Shown: positions 19,352 to 29,726, counted from the stretch's first letter. The stretch is 53,836 nucleotides of DNA from Cupriavidus sp. UYMMa02A (GCA_001725945.1 LRMT01000063.1:1-53836); one strand, 5' to 3'. Numbers and translations: made by a program. Notes: a model not told the origin generated them from the sequence alone.

Positions 19352-20944
19352 TCAAGGACTCCGATCCGTCCCTCCTTGGGGCCGTTCCAAGGCAGCGTTC
19401 AGTGCGTCGATGAATTCATTGAGCTTGATTGGCTTGGTGAGGTAGCGAAAGAATCCTGCCTTGATGCCCTTCTCGATGTCGCGCGGCATCGCATTGGCAC
19501 TGAGAGCGATGACTGGAATCCGCGCCGTCTTCGGGTCTTCGCGCAGCAGGCGCAGTGCTTCGATGCCGTTGATGTCGGGTAGATGGATATCCATCAGGAT
19601 CAGATCCGGCAGCGACGTGCGTGCGAGTTCGACGCCGAGCGTCCCGGTGACCGCGGTCTGCAGACGCACATCGGGCAGGCGCGAAATGAGTTGCTCAACG
19701 AGCTTCAGGTTGGCGGGGTTGTCTTCGACATACAACAGGTTATGCATCGACGAGTTACCCACCGATTGCGGCTGGGCCTGCACTGCTGGCTCTGCACTCT
19801 CACCAGTCATTTCCGGCGCACGTGCAACGGGAAGTTCGACCCAGAATACGCTGCCAACGCCAACCGTACTTTCGACGCCAATGGTTCCTCCCATCAGTTC
19901 GGCCAGCCGCTTGGCGACAACGAGGCCAATGCCCGTGCCCTCCACGGGGCCGGCCTCGTACCCAAGCCGGTTGAACGGCTGAAATAATTGTGCCAGCCGA
20001 TCCGGTGCCAGTCCCGGGCCGGTGTCGCGCACGCTGACGCGAACGCGATCCCCCATCGTCACTTGCACCTCCACTGTTCCTTGGTCTCGGTTGTACTTGA
20101 TGGCATTGGAAACCAGGTTAAGCAGAATCTGCTTCAGGCGGGTCCTGTCAGCACGGACAAAACACGGTGCGTCGAGCAAGGGAAATCGCATGCGAACCGC
20201 TCGCTTCAACGCCTGTTGCTCGAGCATCGCGTGACATTCGTGCAAGGTGTCGAGGACCGACACCGGCTCCGGGGACAGCGACGCCTGTCCAGCCTCTATC
20301 TTGGCGAGATCAAGCACCTCATTGATCAGTTCCAGTAAATGCCAGCCTGCCTTGAGGATCTGGTCGATGCTGGCCCGCTGCGATGGGGACGGCGGCGGAG
20401 ACTCGGAGGACATCAACTGCGCGAAGCCAAGAATGGCATTCAAGGGATTTCGCAACTCATGGCTCATGCTTGAGAGAAACTCCGACTTTGCGCGGTTGGC
20501 GCTCTCAGCCGCTGCTTGCGCCTGTTTCTGTTCTTCGATGTCGGTGCAGGATGCCAGCCACTTCACGATATTCCCGTCGGCGTCCTTAAGGGGTGCCCCG
20601 CGCTCGAGGTGCCATCGATAGGCACCATCGGATGCCCTTCTCAGACGGTATTCAATCTCGTACTCACACCCGCTCGCCACGGCCTCCGGCCATCGGTCGA
20701 CCTTTTCCAGATCTTCGGGGTGTATGGCCGTTCTCCACGCGCGGCCTGGGTCTGTTCGAGGCTCAGTCCGGTATAGCTTGCCCATCGCTGGTTGCAGTAA
20801 TCAAACCAGCCATCCGGTTTGGCGGTCAACACCATGTGCGGTATGCCGTCCGCGAGCCATCTGAAGTGCGTTCGCCCTCCCTAAGGTCGGCATCAGGGAA
20901 CGATCCTTGCTGATCGGTCGGAACGCTGTTTGCGCATGATTCAT
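19352..20944 (-). CDS. PAS-histidine kinase-receiver hybrid sensor kinase
   Basis: About 530 residues: a PAS domain (RWLADGIPHMVLTAKPDGWF, YCNQRWASYTGLSLEQTQ), a HisKA H-box (EFLSSMSHELRNPLNAILGF), HATPase N, G1 and G2 boxes (LVSNAIKYN, DTGPGLAP, EGTGIGLVVAKRL) and a C-terminal REC domain (LILMDIHLPDINGIEA). There is no membrane segment, so it is a cytoplasmic sensor; the PAS ligand is unknown. Frames change near 20755 and 20845, and the N-terminus (ATG 20942-20944, MNHAQTAF) needs a third shift near 20893. These are likely read errors. It is cotranscribed with the REC-cyclase downstream. Confidence 0.85.
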
Positions 20945-21249
20945 CACTGCAGCCGTCGGAACAACGCAGGGACCCTATGAGAGGTCAGGCTGCCCCGCGA
21001 CCGGCTGAAGTCGGCATAACTAAAAGGGCACTAACCAGAATACGCTTTGCCACTGCCGGTTCAAGGTAACAAGCGGGAAGACCTCTATAGCCGGATCATG
21101 GGTCGACAGTACGTCACCTTCTTGTAATTGGGAGATGTGCCTTGAGCCGAGCTGTGCGCCGACAAGAGCGGTTCCTGATCAATTATCGTTGGCGGCCACG
21201 CTATAAGAGCGCAGCACGTTGATGCGGCTCAGCATGTCGCTCGTAAAAT
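20945..21249. other. Intergenic, no supported gene
   Basis: An 18-codon minus-strand frame (MLSRINVLRSYSVAANDN, ending near 21187) looks protein-like but is too short to support. Otherwise there is nothing recognisable between the hybrid kinase and the M23 peptidase. Confidence 0.35.
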
Positions 21250-22652
21250 TCAGGAACGCTCGCGTACGCGTCCGGACAGGGTGACAGGCTCCATTAGGAT
21301 GGCGCTCAAGGGGTCCTGCGGCACGTCATTGAAGCGAAACTCGTAATGCAGATGCGGTCCGGTCGCCCAGCCGGTCTGCCCGACGTATCCGATCAATTGC
21401 CCCTGTGTGACGCTCTGACCGGGCCGGATGTCAGCATATCCCGACAAGTGCGCGTAATAAGTCGAGAAGCCTCCCGGGTGCCTCAGGGTGACGATATTGC
21501 CGTAGCCGGTCTGCTGGCCGACAAAGTCGACTATCCCGTTGGCGGTGGCGAAGACCCTGGACCCGGTGGGGGCGGCAAAGTCGACCCCCTTGTGCTGGAC
21601 CCACTGATGGTGCAGGGGGTGATTGCGCCAGCCGAAGCCCGACGACATGCGCGAGAACTCGACCGGTGAACGGAGGAACGGGCGCTTCATGCTGCGGCCG
21701 TCGAAAGTGTAATAGTCCCCGGCATTGCCGCCGTCGGCGGCATACCACAAGGCTTGGTAAATCTGGCTGCGGTTGATGAGTTCGACCGCGACCACGCGGC
21801 CATTGCGTATCAAGGCTCCGTCACGGAACCCGGCTTCGTAGACAATGCGAAAGCGATCGCCGGCGAAGATATCCTGTTGGAAATCGATCACGCCCGAGAA
21901 GATGGAGACCATCTGCCGGACGATCTCGTCGGGCACGTTGGCAGCGTCCATGGTCGTGAAGAACCCCTTCGCCGCGACAATGCCGGAACGCATCTCATAG
22001 CGCAGTTCATTCCTGACCGTGTGGACCTCCGCCTTGTAAGCGGGCTCGTCGGCGTCGTCGCCGGCTCTCCCAATCACCAGCTCCTTCGAGGTGGACACGT
22101 TGCCGCCAAGGGTCGCGTGTAACGAGACCAGCAAGTTGTCCTGATCGGCCTCGACCCGGACAAGCTGACCCGGCTCAAGATAGAACAGGCTGCGTGCTGC
22201 AGCGTTGCCGCGGATAAACCGCTGCGCGTCGGGATCGTCTACGCCGAGCCGCTTGAGCAGCGAGGCGATGGTGTCGCCTCGCTGCATGGGCTCCTCCCGG
22301 ATGTATGTGGCAGGTACCTCAGTTAGACTGGCAAGCTGATCGTGCAGCTCGGGCTGGCCCAGGCTTACCTGGAGGCGAGGCGCCTTGCGATCATCGTAGG
22401 CGCTGTGCGGAGTCATGGCCATGGCAGCAGCCATGCAAAGCATGAGGCAGTCGCCACGCTCGCCACCAACTGCGTTCGATACTCCCAATGTCGCGAATGA
22501 GCCGGATCGCCGTATGCCACCGGCTTTCGCAAGAATCGTCCGCGGAGTCGGGCCACGCCGCGCTCGTAGTGCGGATGGCTTTCCTCATTCGCCGCTTGTG
22601 CCTCGAGCTGGACGTTTTTCCAACGCTCCCGGCCTTCCTCGATCTTGCTCAT
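21250..22652 (-). CDS. M23 family metallopeptidase with N-terminal membrane anchor
   Basis: A roughly 467-residue periplasmic murein hydrolase or its relative. I start at ATG 22652 (MSKIEEGRERWKNVQLEAQA; GAGGAGGG Shine-Dalgarno). This gives a cytoplasmic basic head and a membrane segment (TQLVASVATASCFA) before a frameshift near 22425 that moves into MAMTPHSAYDDRKAP. The middle has an OapA-like module (QRGDTIASLLKRLGVDD). The C-terminal LytM domain holds the zinc ligands HKGVDFAAPTG and HLHYEFR. Homologues are DD-endopeptidases or division-linked hydrolase activators. The break lies in a GC-rich run and is probably an error; reading only from 22488 would remove the anchor. Confidence 0.85.
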
Positions 22653-22736
22653 TGCGCGCCCTCCTCTGCCCGGAGTCCCACTCTCCGGATTCAGATGCCT
22701 GCTGTCACAGGGCTACCGGAAAGCACCTTCTCCAGC

Positions 22737-22763
22737 AAAAAAACCCCCACCTTGCGGTGGGGG
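22737..22763 (-). terminator. Strong rho-independent terminator (minus strand)
   Basis: CCCCCACC (22744-22751), loop TTGC and GGTGGGGG (22756-22763), with a run of seven A just before it on the plus strand (seven U after the stem in a minus-strand RNA). No protein gene ends just upstream on the minus strand, so it may end a short RNA. Confidence 0.8.
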
Positions 22764-22958
22764 TGGGCCATTTGCAGCACCGAGTGGAGATCTCATCTCT
22801 ACTACTTCACTGCTACTACCGCCGACCGAGCACAACATAACGTAACGCCGTTTTGTCTTGCCCGTCGGTCCCTCACCAGAGAAACGGAAAAAATAAGCCG
22901 CCAATTATCGGAAAGCTACCCTTCCCGATCTGCATGATCCACTACAGGACCACACGAA
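22764..22958 (-). other. Possible small-RNA or leader region ending at the terminator
   Basis: The roughly 190 bp upstream of the strong terminator hold no convincing gene. The frame MLCSVGGSSSEVVEMRSPLG runs straight into the terminator stem. The terminator lies 91 bp ahead of the M23 start, so it may end a short independent RNA or attenuate read-through from pntB. No family was recognised. Confidence 0.25.
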
Positions 22959-22993
22959 GGACAAGACCCGCGCCGCTTCCGCGGACCTTGTCC
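22959..22993 (-). terminator. Weak candidate terminator after pntB
   Basis: GGACAAG (22959-22965) pairs with CTTGTCC (22987-22993), with an inner CGCG/CGCG pairing. It lies about 90 bp beyond the pntB stop and lacks a clear U run, so this is only a candidate. Confidence 0.35.
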
Positions 22994-23081
22994 TGGAGCC
23001 AATCACCTCCGGAGTACCTCGTTCCGCGAGTGTAGTGACCGGGCTTGCTGCCTGGCCTTCATTGTGTACATCCACCCTGCA

Positions 23082-24557
23082 TCAAGCTGAGGCCTTGGCC
23101 ATGTCCTCGACCACCTTCTTGGCATCACCGAAGACCATCATTGTCTTGTCCAGATAAAACAGTTCGTTGTCCAGACCGGCATAGCCAGCGGCCATCGAAC
23201 GCTTATTGACGATGATCGTTTTGGCCTTGTATGCATCCAGGATCGGCATGCCAGCGATCGGTGATTTCGGGTCGGTCTTGGCCGCCGGGTTGACCACGTC
23301 GTTGGCGCCCAGCACCAGCACCACGTCGGCCTGCCCGAACTCGCTGTTGATGTCCTCCATCTCGAAGACCTGGTCGTATGGCACTTCGGCCTCGGCCAGC
23401 AGCACGTTCATGTGCCCGGGCATGCGGCCGGCCACAGGGTGGATCGCATACTTGACCGTCACACCCCTCTCAATCAGCAACTCGGTCAACTCTTTGAGCG
23501 CGTGCTGGGCCCGCGCCACGGCCAGGCCGTAGCCCGGGACAATGATGACCGTCTCGGCATTGCTCATCACGAACGCGGCGTCGTCCGCCGACCCTGCCTT
23601 GACCGGACGCTGCTGCTGTGCGCCGCCCGCCGTGGCGGCTGCGGCCTCCCCTCCGAAACCGCCCAGAATCACGTTGAAGAACGAGCGGTTCATCGCCTTG
23701 CACATGATGTACGAGAGGATGGCTCCGGACGACCCCACCAGCGAGCCGGCAATGATCAGCATCGGGTTGTTCAGCGAGAAGCCGATACCCGCCGCCGCCC
23801 AGCCCGAGTAGGAATTCAGCATCGACACCACCACCGGCATGTCGGCGCCGCCGATCGGGATGATGATCAGCACGCCCAGCACGAAGGCGATGGCGAGCAT
23901 CAGCAGGAACGGCAGCCATTCCTGTGTCATGAAGAACGCGATGCCGAAGCCGACCATGGCAACGGCCAGCGCCAGGTTCAGCCAGTGCTGGCCGACAAAC
24001 ACCACCGGTGCGCCCTGGAACAGGCGGAACTTGTAGCGCCCGGCCAGCTTGCCGAAAGCAATTACCGAACCCGAGAAGGTGATGGCGCCGACGAAGCAGC
24101 CGATGAACAGTTCGATACGGTTGCCAGTCGGGATCTCATGCGAGCCCGCCGGCGCGATGCCGAAGGCCGATGGCTCGGCCACCGCCGCCACCGCGATGAA
24201 CACCGCCGCCAGACCGATCAGCGAGTGCATCGCCGCGACCAGTTCCGGCATCTTGGTCATCTCGACCTTCTTCGCCACGTAGGCGCCAATGCCGCCGCCC
24301 ACCACCAGCGCGCCGAGGATCAGCGCCAAGCCCGAAGCGACCGAGGACTGCGCCGTGCCGGCCACCAGGAACTCATTCTTGAGCTTGACGATCAGCACCA
24401 GCGTGGTGACCACTGCGATGGCCATGCCCATCATGCCGAAGGCATTGCCCTTGCGGGCCGAAGCTGGGTGCGAGAGCCCCTTGAGCGCCTGGATAAAGCA
24501 GACCGAGGCGATCAGGTAGAGCAGGGTGACCAGGTTCATGCTGACGAGTTCGGTCAT
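23082..24557 (-). CDS. pntB: NAD(P) transhydrogenase subunit beta
   Basis: An inner-membrane proton-translocating transhydrogenase subunit that holds the NADP(H) domain. The 491-residue protein begins [20 protein letters not shown]. It has a multi-helix membrane part (GALVVGGGIGAYVAKKVEMT, GGADMPVVVSMLNSYSGWAA) and a C-terminal NADP-binding domain (IIVPGYGLAVARAQHALKEL, YAIHPVAGRMPGHMNVLLAE, DVVLVLGANDVVNPAAKTDP, KRSMAAGYAG). I prefer ATG 24557, which shares its A with the TGA of pntAb, over GTG 24560. It is intact. It ends the long minus-strand operon that starts with the acyl-CoA dehydrogenase at 33676. Confidence 0.97.
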   Translation of the reverse strand: MTELVSMNLVTLLYLIASVCFIQALKGLSHPASARKGNAFGMMGMAIAVVTTLVLIVKLKNEFLVAGTAQSSVASGLALILGALVVGGGIGAYVAKKVEMTKMPELVAAMHSLIGLAAVFIAVAAVAEPSAFGIAPAGSHEIPTGNRIELFIGCFVGAITFSGSVIAFGKLAGRYKFRLFQGAPVVFVGQHWLNLALAVAMVGFGIAFFMTQEWLPFLLMLAIAFVLGVLIIIPIGGADMPVVVSMLNSYSGWAAAGIGFSLNNPMLIIAGSLVGSSGAILSYIMCKAMNRSFFNVILGGFGGEAAAATAGGAQQQRPVKAGSADDAAFVMSNAETVIIVPGYGLAVARAQHALKELTELLIERGVTVKYAIHPVAGRMPGHMNVLLAEAEVPYDQVFEMEDINSEFGQADVVLVLGANDVVNPAAKTDPKSPIAGMPILDAYKAKTIIVNKRSMAAGYAGLDNELFYLDKTMMVFGDAKKVVEDMAKASA

Positions 24558-24879
24558 CACGCAGCCTCCTTGGCACCGGCCTTGGCCTTGGGCTCTTTCT
24601 TCTTGAACATCTCCAGCATGCGCTGGGTCACCAGGAAGCCGCCGAACACGTTAACGGCGGCGAGGGCGACTGCCAGCGTGCCCATGATGCGGCCCGTGGC
24701 TCCCTCGGTGAGGCCGGCCGCCAGCATGCGCCGACAATGATGATGGCCGAGATTGCATTGGTCACGGCCATCAGCGGTGTGTGCAAAGCGGGTGTTACTG
24801 TCCAGACTACGTGGTAGCCCACGTAGATCGCAAGCACGAAGATGATCAGGTTGATCACCGTGTGGTTCACCATTTCCAT
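24557..24879 (-). CDS. pntAb: NAD(P) transhydrogenase subunit alpha part 2 (one apparent frameshift)
   Basis: A small membrane subunit joining the NAD domain to the channel. From ATG 24879 (AAGGAG upstream) it reads [20 protein letters not shown], then [10 protein letters not shown]. One base is missing near 24728, after which [20 protein letters not shown] and [18 protein letters not shown] complete the family sequence. Because pntAb is essential to an otherwise intact pnt set, I read the shift as a sequencing error. It lies 11 bp from pntAa and overlaps pntB. Confidence 0.92.
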
Positions 24880-24889
24880 CCATATCTCC

Positions 24890-26008
24890 TTAGCAGGCCA
24901 GAGCCGCTTCTTCGCGCCGCGTCATCAGACAAGCGGCGACGATGTCGTCTTCGAGGTTGATCGTGAACTGACCTTCCTTGTCGACGATCAGCTTGAGGAA
25001 GTCCAGCACGTTACGGGCATAGAGCGACGAGGCATCGGCCGCGACCATGCTAGCGAGGTTCGTGTGTCCGATGAGGATGACGCCATGGCGCTCGACCACT
25101 TCGTCTGCCACGGTCAGCGGGCAGTTACCGCCCTGCGCGGCGGCCAAGTCGACCACCACCGAGCCCGGCTTCATCTGCTGCACGGTGGCTTCCTGCAGCA
25201 ACACCGGCGCCTTGCGGCCCGGGATCAGCGCGGTGGTGATGATGATGTCGGCCTGCTTCGCGCGCTCGTGCACCAGTTCGGCCTGGCGCTTCATCCAGTC
25301 CGGCGGCATCGGCCGGGCATAGCCACCCACGCCGTGCGCAATCTCGCGTTCTTCGTCGGTGACGAACGGCACGTCCAGGAACTTGCCGCCGAGCGATTCG
25401 ATCTGCTCCCTCACCGCCGGGCGCACGTCCGACGCTTCGATTACCGCACCGAGGCGCTTGGCCGTGGCGATCGCCTGCAGGCCCGCCACACCGGCGCCGA
25501 GGATCAGCACGCGCGCGGCCTTGACGGTGCCCGCGGCGGTCATCAGCATCGGCATGAAGCGCTGATAGTGGTGCGCGGCGACCAGCACGGCCTTGTAGCC
25601 GGCGATATTGGCCTGCGAGGACAGCACGTCCATGCTCTGCGCACGCGTGGTGCGCGGCGCGGCTTCGAGCGCGAACGCGGTGATGCCGGCGGCGGTCATG
25701 CGCGCGTTGTTCTCGGCATCGAACGGATTGAGCATGCCCACCAGCACCGAGCCCGGCTTCATCTGCGCGAGTTCGGTCGCGTCCGGTGCGCGCACCTTCA
25801 GCACGAGGTCGGCGCCAAGCGCCTCGGCAGCGGTGCCGATGGTCGCGCCGACGGCTTCATAGGCGCTGTCAGGCTGGCTGGCCCGTACGCCGGCACCCGC
25901 CTGCACCACGACCTTATGGCCTTGTGCGACGTATTTCTTGACGGTTTCCGGGGTCGCGGCGACGCGCGATTCGCACGCGTGCGTTTCTACTGGCACTCCG
26001 ATATGCAT
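24890..26008 (-). CDS. pntAa: NAD(P) transhydrogenase subunit alpha part 1
   Basis: The soluble NAD(H)-binding subunit, 372 residues, begins [20 protein letters not shown]. It has the alanine dehydrogenase/PNT N-terminal domain and a Rossmann fold ([20 protein letters not shown] near residue 170, [14 protein letters not shown]). The [20 protein letters not shown] and [13 protein letters not shown] segments are typical. It is intact. It transfers hydride between NADH and NADP with PntAb and PntB. Its place at the end of a catabolic operon rich in NAD(P)-dependent SDRs suggests redox balancing. Confidence 0.97.
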   Translation of the reverse strand: MHIGVPVETHACESRVAATPETVKKYVAQGHKVVVQAGAGVRASQPDSAYEAVGATIGTAAEALGADLVLKVRAPDATELAQMKPGSVLVGMLNPFDAENNARMTAAGITAFALEAAPRTTRAQSMDVLSSQANIAGYKAVLVAAHHYQRFMPMLMTAAGTVKAARVLILGAGVAGLQAIATAKRLGAVIEASDVRPAVREQIESLGGKFLDVPFVTDEEREIAHGVGGYARPMPPDWMKRQAELVHERAKQADIIITTALIPGRKAPVLLQEATVQQMKPGSVVVDLAAAQGGNCPLTVADEVVERHGVILIGHTNLASMVAADASSLYARNVLDFLKLIVDKEGQFTINLEDDIVAACLMTRREEAALAC

Positions 26009-26083
26009 TTGCGCCTTTGTTGAGATAATTCATGGGAGTCGTGACCCCCTCTAACATGCCCGGCGGCTCACTGAGCAGCCGCC

Positions 26084-26848
26084 TCAGATCGTCAGGCCGC
26101 CGTCGACGACAATGCACTCGCCATTCGTATAGCTCGAAGCATCCGACACAAGATAGAGCACCGTGCCTGCCATTTCGCGCGGCTCCGCGTGACGGCGCAG
26201 CGGGATCTCGGCAAGCCATCGCTCATACATCGCCGAGTCCTCAAACAGGGCACCTGAAAATTTGGTCTTCGTGAGGCCAGGAAGCAGCGCGTTCACCCTG
26301 ATGCCGAGCGGCCCGCATTCCTTCGCGAACGCCTTCGTCATGTTGACGACGGCAGCCTTCGTGACCGAATAGATGCCCTGCTTGTCGCCGGGCTGCAGCG
26401 CGTTGGCCGACGCGGTATTGACGATTACGCCGCCGCCTTGCGACTTCATCATCCTGCCGGCCTCAACCGACATGAAGAAGTAGCCGCGCACATTCACTTC
26501 GACCGTCTTCTCGTACGCGCCGAGATCCGTGTCGAGGATGTGGCCGAAATACGGATTCGCCGCCGCGTTATTGACCAGGATGTCGAGGCGGCCGTGCTTG
26601 CCACGGATATGCCTGAATGTCGCGCCGATATCGTCCATCCGGCCGACGTGGCACGCCAGCGCCTCGGCCTTGCCGCCTGCCTCGACGATATCATCGGCGA
26701 CCGCCTGACAGTCATCGAGCTTGCGACTCGACACGATCACGTACGCGCCCTGCTCAGCGAGCAGCTTCGCAATTTCCTCGCCAATGCCGCGGCTCGCGCC
26801 GGTCACGAGCGCGATCTTCCCTGTCAAGTCGAACAGATTCGTTGCCAT
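26084..26848 (-). CDS. SDR family oxidoreductase
   Basis: A 254-residue classical short-chain dehydrogenase: cofactor motif TGASRGIG (residues about 16-23), NNAA motif, and a catalytic triad around NTASANALQPGDKQGIYSVTK (S, Y, K). The end VVDGGLTI is typical. The start is ATG 26848 (MATNLFDLTGKIALVTG); the frame open to 26938 is not needed. An arginine (SSRKL) after the second strand hints at NADP preference. It probably oxidises a hydroxyacyl-CoA or alcohol; the substrate is unknown. It lies between the phosphotransferase and pntAa in the same direction. Confidence 0.9.
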   Translation of the reverse strand: MATNLFDLTGKIALVTGASRGIGEEIAKLLAEQGAYVIVSSRKLDDCQAVADDIVEAGGKAEALACHVGRMDDIGATFRHIRGKHGRLDILVNNAAANPYFGHILDTDLGAYEKTVEVNVRGYFFMSVEAGRMMKSQGGGVIVNTASANALQPGDKQGIYSVTKAAVVNMTKAFAKECGPLGIRVNALLPGLTKTKFSGALFEDSAMYERWLAEIPLRRHAEPREMAGTVLYLVSDASSYTNGECIVVDGGLTI

Positions 26849-26924
26849 GTTTCTCTCTTCCAAGTACTTCGGTATTCGATAGATTTCATCGATGCCGCCC
26901 GCGCGAGCCGCGAGCGGCCGTGTG

Positions 26925-27956
26925 TCAACCGCGCGCACCGATCACGCGCACGCCCTCTTCCGCCAGAGCTCCCGCCATTTCTCCGACTCGCAGGGCCGCC
27001 GTGCTCGACGCATTGCCCTTCAGCGCGCGAGCCTTCACGCCCTGCGCGATCGCCGCGAGCCTGAAGAAACTGAATGCGAGATAAAAATCCCAGTCACGGA
27101 TCGGTTCGAGGCCGCGCAGCTCACAATAGCGCGCGACGATCTCCACTTCCTGCGGCAAGCCGAGCGCGACGCAATCCAGACCGGCGAGACCTGGGACGTG
27201 GCCATCGGAAGGCAACCGCAGGCACATGCAAAAGTAGGCAAGATCAGCGAGCGGATTGCCCAGCGTCGACAATTCCCAGTCAAGGACCGCCTTCACGCGA
27301 TAGCTATCGCGCTCAAACATCACGTTGTCGATCCGGAAGTCGCCATGCACGAGCGTCGACCGACCAGCATCTTCTGGACACGCCCTTGGCAGCCAGTCGA
27401 TCAGTGCTTCCATCGCGTCGAGCCGCTCGGTTTCCGCCGCACGGTACTGCTTCGTCCAGACGCCGATCTGACGCTCGAAATAATTGTCCGGCCGACCGTA
27501 GCTAGCGAGCCCGGCCGCTTCGACGTCAATGTCGTGCAGCGCGACCATGGTCCGCAGCACCGCGTCGTAGCAGACTGCACGATCGGGGCGCGGCAGATCT
27601 GGCAGGGCGGGATTCCAGAAGATCCGCCCATCCTCGAAGCTCATCACATAGAACATGCTGCCGATCACGCCGCGATCCATGCACAGGTGATACGGACGCG
27701 CAACCGGTACCTCGGTCCCTGACAGCGCGGTCAGGACCCGGAACTCGCGGTCCACCGCGTGTGCGGACTTCAGCAGGTCGCCTGGCGGCTGCCGCCTGAG
27801 GACATAGCGCCCGCTTCTTGCCTGCAGAAGAAAGGTAGGATTCGACTGGCCGCCGGCAAATTTCTCCGCGTCGACAGGCCCCTCGAAACCGGGTACATGG
27901 TCTTCCAGATAACGTGCCAGACTGGTGACATCGAGTTGTTGGGATATCTGCTTCAT
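26925..27956 (-). CDS. APH/ACAD10-like phosphotransferase family protein
   Basis: A 343-residue aminoglycoside-phosphotransferase-fold protein: nucleotide-binding part FAGGQSNPTFLLQARSGRYV and LRRQPPGDLLKSAHAVDREF, catalytic LVHGDFRIDNVMFE, and metal site VKAVLDWELSTLGNPLADLA. Homologues sit beside acyl-CoA dehydrogenases (the ACAD10/11 N-terminal domain) and phosphorylate 4-hydroxyacyl-CoAs so that they can be degraded. Its position with SDRs and an acyl-CoA dehydrogenase supports that role over drug resistance. The ATG overlaps the stop of the next gene upstream (27956), so translation is coupled. Intact. Confidence 0.9.
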   Translation of the reverse strand: MKQISQQLDVTSLARYLEDHVPGFEGPVDAEKFAGGQSNPTFLLQARSGRYVLRRQPPGDLLKSAHAVDREFRVLTALSGTEVPVARPYHLCMDRGVIGSMFYVMSFEDGRIFWNPALPDLPRPDRAVCYDAVLRTMVALHDIDVEAAGLASYGRPDNYFERQIGVWTKQYRAAETERLDAMEALIDWLPRACPEDAGRSTLVHGDFRIDNVMFERDSYRVKAVLDWELSTLGNPLADLAYFCMCLRLPSDGHVPGLAGLDCVALGLPQEVEIVARYCELRGLEPIRDWDFYLAFSFFRLAAIAQGVKARALKGNASSTAALRVGEMAGALAEEGVRVIGARG

Positions 27957-28698
27957 CAGATCGAAAGCCCTCCCGAAACCTCAATCGCTTCTCCGTTAAC
28001 AAAGCTGGCGTCATCAGACGCAAGAAACGCATAGACGTTCGCAATCTCTTTCGGAGAGCCGAGGCGTCGCTGCCAGCAATTGGAACGAAATCCGTCAAGC
28101 ACCTTCTCAGGCATCGTCTTCAGAATGTCGGTCTCGATAAAACCAGGGCACACGGCGTTCACGCGAATTCCTTTCGGCCCGAGCTCTCTCGCCCAGGTCT
28201 TGGTAAATCCGATGACACCGAACTTGCTAGCCGCGTAATTCGGGACTGACCGAAGTTGCCGTAGAGTCCAACCACGCTCGACGCGTTCAGGATGATCCCG
28301 GACTGCTGCTCGAGCATTGCGCCGATTACCGCCTGCGTGCAGTTGAACACGCCCTTGAGGTTGACATCGATCACCCGGTCAAACTGCTCTTCTGTCATGC
28401 GGGTGACCTTTGCGTCCAGCGTGATGCCCGCGTTGTTGACCAGAATGTCGATACGGCCAAACTTCTCCAGGATATCCGCGGCCAAAGCTTCCACGCCCGC
28501 GCGGTCGGTGACGTCCAATGAATAGGCAGAGACCGTATAGCCCTCCGACCTCAGGCTTTTGGCCTCTTGCTGTACTGCATCTGCCGCTCGGTCGCAGAGA
28601 ATCACCGTAGCGCCTTCACCTGCGAACTTCCGCGCAGTCGCCTGCCCAATGCCTGCAGCCGCGCCCGTGATCACGGCCACCTTGTCTTTCAGCTTCAT
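27956..28698 (-). CDS. FabG-like SDR family oxidoreductase (one apparent frameshift)
   Basis: About 247 residues from ATG 28698 ([20 protein letters not shown]). It has [12 protein letters not shown] and the catalytic region [13 protein letters not shown], then a shift near 28245 that leads to [20 protein letters not shown] and [20 protein letters not shown], ending VSGGLSI. The Y and K of the active site are just after the break. The protein matches 3-oxoacyl-ACP/CoA reductases. A missing base is more likely than true loss. It overlaps the phosphotransferase start and is transcribed with it. Confidence 0.85.
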
Positions 28699-28765
28699 GA
28701 CTTCAATACTCTTAAGGAATACCGGACGCGTTGTCCGTTTGCTGCCTGTGGGGACCGGCAGGCCC

Positions 28766-29542
28766 TCACATCCAACTCAGTACCTGGCCGCCATCGACGA
28801 CAATCGACGAACCGGTCATATAGCTGCCCGCATCGGACGCCAGCAGTAGTGTCGCCCCGTCGAGTTGCTCGACTTCGCCGATCTTGCGCATCGGGATACG
28901 CTTGATCAGGTTTTCCTCCAGGCCCTTCTCCTCGAAGGACGCGTGCATATCGGTCCTGAAATTTCCGGGACAAAGTGCGTTGACCCGAACCCCCTTTCCC
29001 GCGAGCTCGAGTGCCATAGACTGAGTCAAACTGATAAGCGCCGCTTTGGAGGCTCCATAGCTGGTCATGTACCCGCCCGCGCGCAAACCGGACGTAGAAG
29101 CGACATTGATGATGGATCCACTGCGCCGCGCCGCCATTCCCGTGGCTGCCTGCTGCGCAAGGAGGAATGCACCGCGAAAGTTGATGTCAAATACTCGATC
29201 GATATCCTCTGCTTGCTGAGAAAGAAAACGCTCGGTGTAGATGACACCTGCGTTGTTGAACAATATGTCGATCGCCCCCCCAACCTGGCTCTCGGCCTGG
29301 TTCCACGCCTGTGCAATGGAACCGGGATCGCTCACGTCTAGCGGCACGCTAGATGCACGGTATCCCGCAGTGCGTAGGCGCTTCACATGGTCCTCTAGCA
29401 GACTGGCACGCCTGGCGGCAAGAACAACTTCCGCACCCGCCTCGGCCATCAATTCCGCAACGTGCAAGCCAATGCCGCTGGAAGCACCACTGATGAAGGC
29501 TGCCTTACCATGCAAACTGAACAAGGATTGAATGTTGTTCAT
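28766..29542 (-). CDS. SDR family oxidoreductase
   Basis: A 258-residue, intact classical [23 protein letters not shown], an NNAG motif, catalytic [20 protein letters not shown] (S, Y, K) and [19 protein letters not shown]; end [11 protein letters not shown]. The arginines after the second strand (AARRAS) suggest NADP use. It is the first of three SDRs in this operon, 67 bp ahead of the FabG-like one. Three different SDRs side by side imply several hydroxyl or keto steps in one pathway. Confidence 0.9.
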   Translation of the reverse strand: MNNIQSLFSLHGKAAFISGASSGIGLHVAELMAEAGAEVVLAARRASLLEDHVKRLRTAGYRASSVPLDVSDPGSIAQAWNQAESQVGGAIDILFNNAGVIYTERFLSQQAEDIDRVFDINFRGAFLLAQQAATGMAARRSGSIINVASTSGLRAGGYMTSYGASKAALISLTQSMALELAGKGVRVNALCPGNFRTDMHASFEEKGLEENLIKRIPMRKIGEVEQLDGATLLLASDAGSYMTGSSIVVDGGQVLSWM

Positions 29543-29726
29543 TGATGTCTCTTCGGGAATCGTTTAAACGTCAGCTTGCCGCAATGAACTTCGGCAGCAC
29601 GGCAAGCTCTTTGCTCACTGTCCAGGAGGAAGTTGCACAACCGCCGCCGGGCCAGTGATGACGTGGTCGGCCTTTTGGCAGTCCCGATTTGTCGGTACGC
29701 GAGATTCGCCAAATGCGCCTGACACG

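Noticed and set aside
23412..26023. Long plus-strand ORFs of about 440 and 390 codons
   Set aside because: They lie exactly opposite pntB and pntAa, are rich in H, R and D as expected of antisense frames in GC-rich DNA, and match no family.
26925..27956. Antibiotic resistance phosphotransferase
   Set aside because: The APH fold is present, but the neighbours are SDRs and acyl-CoA enzymes; the ACAD10/11-like role fits better.
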